Assembly (NCBI GenBank): GCA_003526465.1
Contig: DPWD01000287.1
Coordinates: 1 to 9,251, forward strand
Reading direction: 5' to 3'
DNA from: Hyphomonadaceae bacterium
GTDB taxonomy: Bacteria; Pseudomonadota; Alphaproteobacteria; Caulobacterales; Aquidulcibacteraceae
Length of the DNA stretch: 9,251 bases
The notes under the pieces were generated by a model, which did no database searches, had not been told where the DNA came from, and saw only the letters and a list, made by a program, of their open reading frames with translations. Of this stretch, positions 1 to 5,663 are shown piece after piece; positions within the stretch are counted from its first letter, which is position 1, and each line of letters begins with the position of its first letter. The translations under genes and the position numbers were made by a program.

Positions 1-1
1 A

Positions 2-572
2 GGGGCGGGGATGGCGCACAAGGCGATGACGGCGATCGCCGAGGGCTTGGGCGAACGCGGCATCGCCACGCTGCGCTACAATTTTCTCTACATGGAGCGC
101 GGATCGAAGCGGCCGGACCCGCCCGCGCTCTGCCACGGCGTGGTGCGCGCGGCGGTCACGCACATGCAGGTCTTAGCGCGGGGTCTGCCGATGTTTGCCG
201 GCGGGAAATCGTTTGGCGGCCGAATGAGCTCGCAGGCGCAAGCGATCTCGCCGCTGCCGGGAGTGGCCGGTTTGGTGTTCTTCGCCTTTCCGTTGCACCC
301 CGCCGGCAAACCCAGCGACGCGCGCGCCGACCATCTGGCTCAAGTCAAGAACGCCGATGCTGTTCGTGCAGGGCAGCCGCGATGAGCTGGCCAACGCTGA
401 ATTGCTGGCCGCGGTTGTCGCCAAGCTTGGCGCGCGTGCGAGCTTGGCCAGGATCGAGCACGCCGATCACGGTTTCCGGGCCCCGGCCAAGAGCGGACGC
501 AGCGAGGCGCAAATCCTCAAGGAAGTGCTCGACATCGCGTGCGATTGGATGCTGGCGCGCGCCAAGGATTGA
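2..572 (+). pseudogene. Alpha/beta hydrolase (KANL3/Tex30-like), 5'-partial and frameshifted
   Basis: Read with one correction, this encodes a small serine-hydrolase-fold protein of the KANL3/Tex30-like (dienelactone-hydrolase-related) group; substrate unknown. The frame is open from the window edge: the ATG at 11 is preceded in frame by Gly-Ala-Gly, matching the family's N-terminal GAGM stretch, so it is internal and the true start lies upstream. Visible motifs are GIATLRYNFLYME, then the nucleophile elbow GGKSFGGR with its Ser codon at 209-211, then FPLHPAGKP. After HLAQVK (codon ending at 349) this frame leaves the family and stops at 385. The family sequence resumes one base out of phase as TPMLFVQGSRDE from 351, with candidate acid Asp at 381-383 and ADHGF His at 468-470, and ends at 572. 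A single extra A at about 350 explains both halves. It could be a real mutation or a sequencing error. No functional link to the conjugation genes is evident. Confidence 0.8.
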
Positions 573-573
573 A

Positions 574-597
574 CGCCCGACTCACAGGCGTCGGGTG
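574..597 (+). terminator. Weak candidate terminator hairpin after hydrolase
   Basis: Immediately after the hydrolase stop (570-572), CCCGAC at 576-581 pairs with GTCGGG at 590-595 across an 8-nt loop. A G-U and a C-G pair extend the stem to 574-597. Only a short TTT lies downstream (near 604-606) and there is no U-tract, so this is at best a poor intrinsic terminator. Such stems also occur by chance in GC-rich DNA. Confidence 0.25.
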
Positions 598-741
598 CGC
601 CGCTTTCCGACGATTCGAACGAGCGTTGCGCAAATGCATCGCCTTGGTGATTCGGCTCGAGACGCGCTGCTTTGCGCATTTGTGGGCGGCGTCGACTCAA
701 TCGAGGGATGCAAGGATCGACCATGCCGGGGACGGATGGGG

Positions 742-761
742 GCGACCGGTTTTGGGGTCGC
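742..761. promoter_or_regulatory. 20-bp inverted repeat upstream of the luxR-type start
   Basis: GCGACC at 742-747 is the reverse complement of GGTCGC at 756-761, with an 8-bp spacer, giving a dyad 20 bp long overall. It ends 28 bases before the GTG start at 790. Its length and its central GTTTT at dyad positions 8-12 match the dyad at 1620-1639, but the arms differ. It could be an autoregulatory operator, an mRNA hairpin or chance. If translation began at the in-frame ATG 736 it would lie inside the gene. Confidence 0.25.
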
Positions 762-789
762 TCCTGGCCAAGGGACGCGAGAGTTTTAC

Positions 790-1548
790 GTGAGCAATCG
801 GAGCGGGCGGCGAGCGCCTTCCCTCGACTGGCCGTTCGCGCGTCATTGCGCGCGGGCCGAGGACCTCAACGATGTGCGCGATCTGCTGCAAGTCGAAATC
901 CAACGCCTGGGCTTCCGCTATTTCTGCTGCTGCTCGCATGTGCGCCCCGACCGTCCTGAGCTTGGCGCGGTGTATTTGCAGAATTATCCCAAAACCTGGT
1001 TGCTTCATTATCAGGCCGCGCGCCTCTTCGAGCGCGATCCGGTTTTCGTCATTGGCCGCGGCTTCGCGCTGCCGTTCTCGTGGTCCGATCCGCGTTTCCT
1101 GGCGCTGCTCGACGCCGATCAGTTAGCGATCATGGCAGCGGCCGCCGCTCACGGCCTCAAGCACGGGGTGACCATCCCCTTGCATGGACCGGGCCGGTAC
1201 TCGGCCTCGTGTTCGCTGATCGCCGACGATCCCGAGATCGATCCCGAGCGTGTGTTCGCCGCCCAGCGCTACGCGGGGGAGGCTTACGAAGCCGCGCGCG
1301 CCCTGGTCGGGCCGGCGGAGGGGAGGCCCTGCATCGAACTGGCGCGTCGTGAGCGTGAGTGCTTGAAACTCGTCGCACTGGGCAAGGACGACGAGGCCAT
1401 CGCCATCATCTTGGGCATTGGGCGCGAGACCGTGCGCCGCCATGTCGAAATGGCCAAGGAGAGGTTGGGCGTCTCCAAAAGATCGCACGCTGTTGCCTAT
1501 GCGATCTATGCCCAAGCCATCAACGTCGAGGACCTGTTCGGCCAATAG
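790..1548 (+). CDS. LuxR-family AHL-responsive transcriptional regulator (TraR-like architecture)
   Basis: Predicted cytoplasmic quorum-sensing transcription factor of 252 aa, with an N-terminal autoinducer-binding domain (about residues 15-165) and a C-terminal GerE/LuxR HTH (about 184-245). The six residues conserved in AHL-binding LuxR proteins are present: W70, Y74, D83, P84, W98, G126. They correspond to TraR W57, Y61, D70, P71, W85, G113 at a constant offset of 13. The HTH invariants also fit: E188, L192, G198 (TraR E178, L182, G188). Start choice: GTG 790 gives a family-like N-terminus with GAGAG at 779-783 as a modest ribosome site; ATG 736 (270 aa) is the alternative. Longer in-frame starts run back into the hydrolase and are rejected. 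A Cys triplet (46-48) sits in the first beta strand. No luxI gene is in the window. Lying just before traG, it is the likely activator or repressor of the transfer operon (inference). Confidence 0.9.
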   Translation: MSNRSGRRAPSLDWPFARHCARAEDLNDVRDLLQVEIQRLGFRYFCCCSHVRPDRPELGAVYLQNYPKTWLLHYQAARLFERDPVFVIGRGFALPFSWSDPRFLALLDADQLAIMAAAAAHGLKHGVTIPLHGPGRYSASCSLIADDPEIDPERVFAAQRYAGEAYEAARALVGPAEGRPCIELARRERECLKLVALGKDDEAIAIILGIGRETVRRHVEMAKERLGVSKRSHAVAYAIYAQAINVEDLFGQ

Positions 1549-1619
1549 AGGAATATCTCTCCAACAGGGCCATGCGCATCTCGTACAAACCGCCAATTGG
1601 TTGAGAAATTAGACAATCC

Positions 1620-1639
1620 ATTGCTCGTTTTCGAGCAAT
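1620..1639. promoter_or_regulatory. Perfect 20-bp dyad, candidate lux/tra-box-type operator
   Basis: The arms ATTGCTCG (1620-1627) and CGAGCAAT (1632-1639) are exact reverse complements around a TTTT centre. The 20-bp length equals that of classic lux boxes and is close to the 18-bp tra box. The outer part carries TGC/GCA as in TraR sites, though the inner bases differ. It lies 71 bases after the luxR-type stop and 73 bases before the traG start. It would also form an RNA hairpin, but no U-tract follows, which argues against an intrinsic terminator. Binding by the adjacent regulator is inferred. Confidence 0.55.
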
Positions 1640-1703
1640 CGACGCGCTCCTGTTTCTCATTGTTCACTGTGTGCGATGTGCGCGCCTTTTCTTGCCGCGC
1701 GTT

Positions 1704-1710
1704 GGAGGGG
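1704..1710 (+). promoter_or_regulatory. Shine-Dalgarno site deciding the traG start
   Basis: GGAGGGG lies 2 bases before ATG 1713. The in-frame GTG at 1671 has no comparable site and would add 14 residues ahead of a clean N-terminal membrane segment, so 1713 is preferred. Confidence 0.7.
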
Positions 1711-1712
1711 CG

Positions 1713-3695
1713 ATGCGGGCGGTGTTGATCGTCGCGATCGGATTGATGCTTGGCCTCGCTGCCATGAGCGCGGCCACGAATTTCATCGTCGAGACTTTCA
1801 ATCGTCAGCCCGCGCTTGGCGCACCGCTGTTTCGGCTCGATGGCGCGCCGGTCTATGCGCCCTGGGCGATCTTTACCTGGACCGAGACGTGGGCGGAGAC
1901 TTATCCCAAGCCGTTCGCGGTCGCGCGCTTCATTGTGTTTGCGGGTCTCTGCTTGTCGTTGCTCCCGTTGCTGCTGCTGGGGCGCGGCAGGATTGGCGTC
2001 AAGCCGTTCGGCCAACACGCCTGGGGCGGGGTGGCTGACGCGGACGCGGCGGGCTTGCTGGCAACGACCGGAACCATCCTCGGCCGGCTGGGGCGCGATA
2101 TTCTCTGTTTTGCCGGTCTTGAGCATCAATTGCTGATCGGCGCCTCGCGCTCGGGCAAGGGGCGCGGCCACGTCGTGCCGACGCTGCTGGCCTGGCCGCA
2201 TTCAGCGCTCGTGCTCGATGTGAAAGGCGAGCTCGCCGATGGCGATGCGCGCCACGGCTTTGCCGGCACTTCCGGGTTTCGAGCGAGTTTGGGGCCGGTG
2301 CTGCGCTTTGCGCCGACGCGTTTGGAGTCAAACGCCTTCAACCCGCTGTTCGAGGTCAGGAAGGGCGCCAACGAAATCCGCGACGTGCAGAACATCGTCG
2401 AGATCCTGGTCGACCCGGCGGGCGATGGCCGCAACCAGGATTTCTGGGACCGCTCCGCCAAGGCCGTGCTCGTCGGCATCATCCTGCACGTGCTCTATGC
2501 CGAACCTATCGAGCGTAAGACGCTCGCAATCGTGCGCGAGAAGCTGCGCGATCTCGATGCAACCGCGTTGGCCATGAAGGCGACTTTGCATCGGCTCAAT
2601 CCGCGCACCCAAATGCCTGAAGTGCATCCCGAAGTGCTGCACGCGGCGGAATCCTTCCTCGCCGGCGAGGAGCGGCTCAAGGCCGGCGTTAAAGCGACCG
2701 CGGAGAGTTTCTTTGGGCTTTTCGCCGACGAAATCATCGCCCGCAACACCAAGACTTCCGACTTCCGCATTGGCGATCTCATGTGCGCGGAGCGGCCGGT
2801 GACGCTTTATCTGCAGCCCCCGCCCTCGGATGCGCTGCGGCTCATGCCGCTCTTGCGCGTGCTGGTGAACCAGATCGCGCGCGCCCTGATGGAGCACCAG
2901 GGCGCCGACTCGCTCGGGCGCAAGAAACGCCATCGCCTCATCCTCGTGCTCGATGAATTTCCGGTGCTGGGCCGCATGCCGTTTTTCGAGACCATGATGG
3001 GGGCCATGGCCGGTTACGGTTTGAAAGCCTTCCTGGTCACCCAAAGCCTCAATCACATCACCAAGGCCTATGGGCGCGACAACGTCATCCTCGACAATTG
3101 CCACATCGTCACCTCGTTCGCAGCCGCCGACACCGAGACCGCCAAGCGCATCGCCGAAATGGCGGGCGAGGTCTGGGAGCTGCGCGAAAGCGAGACGCTG
3201 CGTCGCCCGCGTCCAATTCTTGGGCTATGGGGCCATGGCTCCACCACAATGCGCGAGGAGCGGCGCGCGCTTCTGTTGCCCGGCGAAGTGCGCGCGCTGC
3301 CGCGCGATGAAGAACTCATTTTCATCGCCGGCACGAAGCCAATCCGGGCCAAGAAATTGAAGTTCGACCGCGAGCCCGTGTTCAAGGCGCGATTGAAGCC
3401 TCCGTCGCGCGCTTTGCCGCAGCTCACCATTGCCCACGATTGGGTGGACGTGCGCGCGCTTGGCGCTCTCGCGCCGGTCGCGCCGAAACGAGCCAAGGCG
3501 AAACCGGCTTTGGCGAGTGCGCGGCCCGCGCAGCGCGATCTCTTCCCTGAAAACAAACCGCGCAAAGGCGGGCTGGCCGAAGCCGCAAGCAAGGGCTTTC
3601 GCGACGAAACCGGCGCGCCGCTGCCGCATCCGTCCCTTGTTGTCGCTGCGTCCAACGAAGCGCCCGGCGCCCCGCCAGCAGAAGGGGAGCGCTGA
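1713..3695 (+). CDS. traG: TraG/VirD4-type conjugative coupling protein
   Basis: Type IV coupling protein of 660 aa: an inner-membrane-anchored hexameric ATPase that links the relaxase-DNA complex to the T4SS channel. Two N-terminal membrane segments (about residues 1-24 and 68-90) flank a short periplasmic loop. Walker A is GASRSGKG (143-150, Lys149), followed by LVLDVKGEL. Walker B is LILVLDEFPVLG with D414 and E415. Further family stretches are FLVTQSLNHI and SFAAADTETAKRIAEMAG. Length agrees with Ti and RP4 TraG (about 635-660 aa). The C-terminal 100 or so residues are basic and Pro/Ala-rich, probably disordered, and include QRDLF at 607-611. It is first in the operon, 6 bases before the copG-like gene. 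The matching relaxase (traA, traI or virD2) is not in the window. Assignment is firm; cargo specificity cannot be read from sequence. Confidence 0.96.
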   Translation: MRAVLIVAIGLMLGLAAMSAATNFIVETFNRQPALGAPLFRLDGAPVYAPWAIFTWTETWAETYPKPFAVARFIVFAGLCLSLLPLLLLGRGRIGVKPFGQHAWGGVADADAAGLLATTGTILGRLGRDILCFAGLEHQLLIGASRSGKGRGHVVPTLLAWPHSALVLDVKGELADGDARHGFAGTSGFRASLGPVLRFAPTRLESNAFNPLFEVRKGANEIRDVQNIVEILVDPAGDGRNQDFWDRSAKAVLVGIILHVLYAEPIERKTLAIVREKLRDLDATALAMKATLHRLNPRTQMPEVHPEVLHAAESFLAGEERLKAGVKATAESFFGLFADEIIARNTKTSDFRIGDLMCAERPVTLYLQPPPSDALRLMPLLRVLVNQIARALMEHQGADSLGRKKRHRLILVLDEFPVLGRMPFFETMMGAMAGYGLKAFLVTQSLNHITKAYGRDNVILDNCHIVTSFAAADTETAKRIAEMAGEVWELRESETLRRPRPILGLWGHGSTTMREERRALLLPGEVRALPRDEELIFIAGTKPIRAKKLKFDREPVFKARLKPPSRALPQLTIAHDWVDVRALGALAPVAPKRAKAKPALASARPAQRDLFPENKPRKGGLAEAASKGFRDETGAPLPHPSLVVAASNEAPGAPPAEGER

Positions 3696-3701
3696 GAGCC
3701 C

Positions 3702-4142
3702 ATGCCGCGCGGAGGCATCACCGTCTATTTGCCGCGCGAACTGGAAGCGCGCATCCGGGTGATGGCGCGCGACCAGCGTCGTTCGGAATCGAGCGTGGTG
3801 GCCGATGCGGTCAAATCGCGCTTCGCGCAGAACGGCGGGGAAGCCAATGGCGCAAGCCCCCGCGCCCAAGCGCGCATCGCCTTGCGTCTCGACAAGCTCA
3901 TCGGCGAGAGCCTGCTGATCAAGGAGATCGCGCTGCTCTTTGTGCGGCTGTGGCTGGAGCATAATCCCCCGCTCGACGCCGATCTGGCCGAGAGCGCAGC
4001 GGCCAGCGCGGAAGCGCGCTTTGCCGATTTTCTCGACGTGGTGGCGCAAGCAGTCGGCACCGGAAGCTCGCTCGCCTATTCGATGCCCGCACGTAGCGAC
4101 GCCGAAGAGGCGATCGAAACAAACGGGGAGGCGCGGCCATGA
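3702..4142 (+). CDS. CopG/ribbon-helix-helix protein of the conjugation operon
   Basis: A 146-aa protein whose first 41 or so residues look like a ribbon-helix-helix DNA-binding domain: strand GITVYLP, then two helices covering ELEARIRVMARDQRR and SESSVVADAVKSRF. RHH proteins bind DNA as dimers through the strand. The remaining 100 or so residues are alpha-helical and acidic (RLDKLIGESLLIKEIALLFVRLWLEHNP and onward), longer than in minimal CopG proteins, with unknown role. CopG-like genes between traG and trbB are common in proteobacterial conjugative islands. It starts 6 bases after the traG stop, and its TGA overlaps the trbB ATG as ATGA, so translation is probably coupled. It may autoregulate the operon or act as an accessory transfer protein; the sequence does not decide this. 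Confidence 0.85.
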   Translation: MPRGGITVYLPRELEARIRVMARDQRRSESSVVADAVKSRFAQNGGEANGASPRAQARIALRLDKLIGESLLIKEIALLFVRLWLEHNPPLDADLAESAAASAEARFADFLDVVAQAVGTGSSLAYSMPARSDAEEAIETNGEARP

Positions 4143-5071
4143 GTGTGGCCCTCTCGATTGGCGCCGCGCGCCGGCGTTCGGCGCTGTCGCGCGCATTGGG
4201 GGCAGCGATCGCCGAGGCGCTGGAAGCCGACGATGTGGTCGAGGCCCTGGTCAATGCCGACGGCAGGCTCTGGCTCGATCGAACCGGCGCGGGCCTGGTC
4301 GCCACTTCCCATTGGCTCTCGCCGCAGGATCGCGAGGCGGCCATTCGCCTGATCGCGCACGAAGCTGGCGAAACCGTGGGCGAAGCGCGCCCGTCGCTGC
4401 AAACCATTCTGCCCGACAGCGCCGCGCGCGTGCAGGCTCTTCTCCCGCCCCTGGTGGAGGCGCCGGTGCTCGCCATCCGCAAACGTCCGGCAATAGTCTT
4501 CACGCTTGCTGACTATGTACGCGACGGCATCGCCACGCCCGCGCAGGCCAAGCGCCTGAGCGAGGCCGTATGCGAGAAGCGCAACATCATCGTCGCCGGC
4601 GGCACGGGCTCGGGCAAGACCACGTTGCTCAATGCGCTGTTGGCGGAAGCTGTTTTCAAGCAAGCGCGCGTCATTATTCTGGAGGACACCGCCGAATTGC
4701 GCTGCTCCGGCCCCAATTGCGTGCAGCTCTTGGCCAAGCGCACCGAACCGCCCATCGCCATGCGCGATCTAGTGCGGATGACGCTTCGGCTTCGCCCCGA
4801 TCGCATCGTGGTGGGCGAAGTGCGCGATGGCGCAGCCCTCGAAGTTCTGAAAGCCTGGAACACCGGCCATCCAGGCGGGCTGCTCACACTCCACGCCAAT
4901 TCAGCCGCCGATGCGCTGATGCGCCTGGAGGACCTTTGCATGGAAGCGCGCGCGGCGCCGCCGAAGCGGCTGATTGCTCAAGCCGTCGACATGATCGTGT
5001 TTATCGCCAGGCGCGAAGGCGGGCGCGTCATCACCGAAATTTTCGAACCGGACAGCAAGAAGGGGGACTGA
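4139..5071 (+). CDS. trbB: TrbB, VirB11-type secretion ATPase
   Basis: Cytoplasmic hexameric traffic ATPase of 310 aa that powers pilus assembly and substrate transfer of the conjugative T4SS. Motifs in order: Walker A GGTGSGKTT (154-162, Lys160); Asp box ILEDTAEL (D183); Walker B-like RIVVGEVRD (Glu227); His box GGLLTLHAN (His252). The roughly 140-residue N-terminal domain (for example LWLDRTGAGLV) fits the substrate-facing half of VirB11 proteins. Length agrees with TrbB of RP4 and Ti plasmids (about 320 aa). A good ribosome site, GGGGAGG at 4125-4131, lies inside the end of the copG-like gene, and the ATG overlaps that gene's stop. trbC follows after 2 bases. No defect is seen in the catalytic motifs. 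Confidence 0.96.
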   Translation: MSVALSIGAARRRSALSRALGAAIAEALEADDVVEALVNADGRLWLDRTGAGLVATSHWLSPQDREAAIRLIAHEAGETVGEARPSLQTILPDSAARVQALLPPLVEAPVLAIRKRPAIVFTLADYVRDGIATPAQAKRLSEAVCEKRNIIVAGGTGSGKTTLLNALLAEAVFKQARVIILEDTAELRCSGPNCVQLLAKRTEPPIAMRDLVRMTLRLRPDRIVVGEVRDGAALEVLKAWNTGHPGGLLTLHANSAADALMRLEDLCMEARAAPPKRLIAQAVDMIVFIARREGGRVITEIFEPDSKKGD

Positions 5072-5073
5072 GT

Positions 5074-5388
5074 ATGAAGAGAGACACATGCATCCGCATT
5101 GGCGCCACCGCGCTTGCGTTCCTGGCGCTTGCCGCGCCGGCTTACGCCGCCGGCTCCGGCATGCCCTGGGAAGGGCCGCTGCAGCAGGTGGTGGATTCCA
5201 TCACCGGGCCGGTGGCGCGCGCGGCCGCGGTGGTGGCCATCGTCATTGCCGGCGTCACCATCATCTTCTCCGAAGGCGGGGGCGGGGTGAGGAAGCTTGC
5301 GTTCGTGGGGCTTGGCATCGCCATCATGTTCGCGGCGGTCTCGTTCTTCTTGGATTTCTTCGGCTTCGCCGGCGGGGCGCTGATCTGA
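5074..5388 (+). CDS. trbC: TrbC, VirB2-like conjugative pilin precursor
   Basis: Small hydrophobic pilin precursor of 104 aa, the major subunit of the conjugative pilus. A signal peptide (about 1-25) has Lys/Arg near the start, a hydrophobic core and AYA-A as likely cleavage site. The mature part has two membrane segments, about residues 48-65 and 75-96, separated by a Glu-Gly-Gly-Gly-Gly-Val-Arg-Lys turn, the usual VirB2/TrbC hairpin. The start ATG 5074 is chosen for AAGGGGGA at 5060-5067 and the signal peptide; the same frame is open far upstream inside trbB, but that part is spurious. RP4 TrbC is cyclised by the TraF peptidase; no traF is seen here, so cyclisation is unknown. It lies 2 bases after trbB and 2 bases before trbD. 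Confidence 0.93.
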   Translation: MKRDTCIRIGATALAFLALAAPAYAAGSGMPWEGPLQQVVDSITGPVARAAAVVAIVIAGVTIIFSEGGGGVRKLAFVGLGIAIMFAAVSFFLDFFGFAGGALI

Positions 5389-5390
5389 TT

Positions 5391-5660
5391 ATGGATGCCG
5401 AACTCGAACCCGACGGTTATCGCTTGGCGCTCAGGACCTCGCTGACGCGGCCCATTCTGATGGGCGGGGTTCCGCGCGCCTACGCCATTCTCAATGCCAC
5501 TGTGGGTGCGGCCATCGGCTTCGGTCTGCAGCAGCCCTTCATCGCCTTTCCGTTATGGGCGGCTCTCCAGGGGGCTGCCGCCTGGGCGGCGGCGCGCGAT
5601 CCCTGGTTTCTCGACACCTGGCCCAGGCATCTCGCCAAGCCCTCCTATTTCGGAACCTGA
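5391..5660 (+). CDS. trbD: TrbD, VirB3-like inner-membrane protein
   Basis: An 89-aa membrane protein of the VirB3/TrbD family, which associates with the VirB4-type ATPase (TrbE here) at the T4SS inner-membrane complex. Family marks are SLTRPILMGGVPR near residues 17-29, two adjacent hydrophobic stretches (about 30-46 and 50-68), and the post-membrane DPWFLDTW (70-77). The start ATG 5391 comes 2 bases after the trbC stop. No strong Shine-Dalgarno is visible, so translation probably depends on ribosomes finishing trbC. The frame is open further upstream within trbC, but that translation is an Arg/Gly-rich shadow. Length agrees with RP4 and Ti TrbD (about 90-100 aa). trbE starts 3 bases downstream. 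Confidence 0.92.
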   Translation: MDAELEPDGYRLALRTSLTRPILMGGVPRAYAILNATVGAAIGFGLQQPFIAFPLWAALQGAAAWAAARDPWFLDTWPRHLAKPSYFGT

Positions 5661-5663
5661 CTT

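Larger units (their letters stand above)
573..789. other. Intergenic region between hydrolase remnant and luxR-type gene
   Basis: This 217-base stretch has no convincing gene. The frame of the downstream regulator stays open through it, and far into the hydrolase, but the translation there is Arg/Cys/Pro-rich and unlike any LuxR N-terminus. It holds a small hairpin at 574-597 and a GC-rich inverted repeat at 742-761, listed separately. I see no convincing sigma-70 -35/-10 pair. It presumably carries the promoter of the regulator, since the hydrolase is a separate and broken gene. Confidence 0.5.
1549..1712. promoter_or_regulatory. AT-rich regulatory gap before the tra/trb operon
   Basis: The 164 bases between the luxR-type stop and traG are markedly poorer in G+C than the flanks; bases 1581-1670 count 40 G/C in 90. 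They contain the 8-bp palindrome CCAATTGG (1593-1600), the short dyad CAAT-CC-ATTG (1614-1623) and a perfect 20-bp dyad (1620-1639). A weak -10-like CATTGT at 1658-1663 would place a start near 1670, with the large dyad centred near -41, the geometry of LuxR-type activation over a poor -35. The -10 assignment is speculative; the base composition and dyads are seen directly. This is the only gap long enough for a main promoter of the operon. Confidence 0.6.

Noticed and set aside
11..385. Independent 124-aa gene starting at ATG 11
   Set aside because: The ATG is the Met of the family's internal GAGM motif, and the last dozen or so residues are out-of-frame sequence after the base insertion near 350.
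382..789. N-terminal extension of the luxR-type reading frame back into the hydrolase
   Set aside because: The translation is Arg/Cys/Pro-rich, overlaps the hydrolase out of frame and has no family resemblance; family-like sequence begins just after GTG 790.
1620..1639. Reading the dyad as the intrinsic terminator of the luxR-type gene
   Set aside because: The stem would be stable enough, but the RNA downstream is C/G-rich with no U-tract, and the distance to both genes suits an operator better. Not fully excluded.
2480..2487. Match to the IncP-type nick-site consensus (C-ATCCTG-C)
   Set aside because: It lies inside conserved traG coding sequence, with no flanking inverted repeat or relaxase gene; an 8-base degenerate match is expected by chance.
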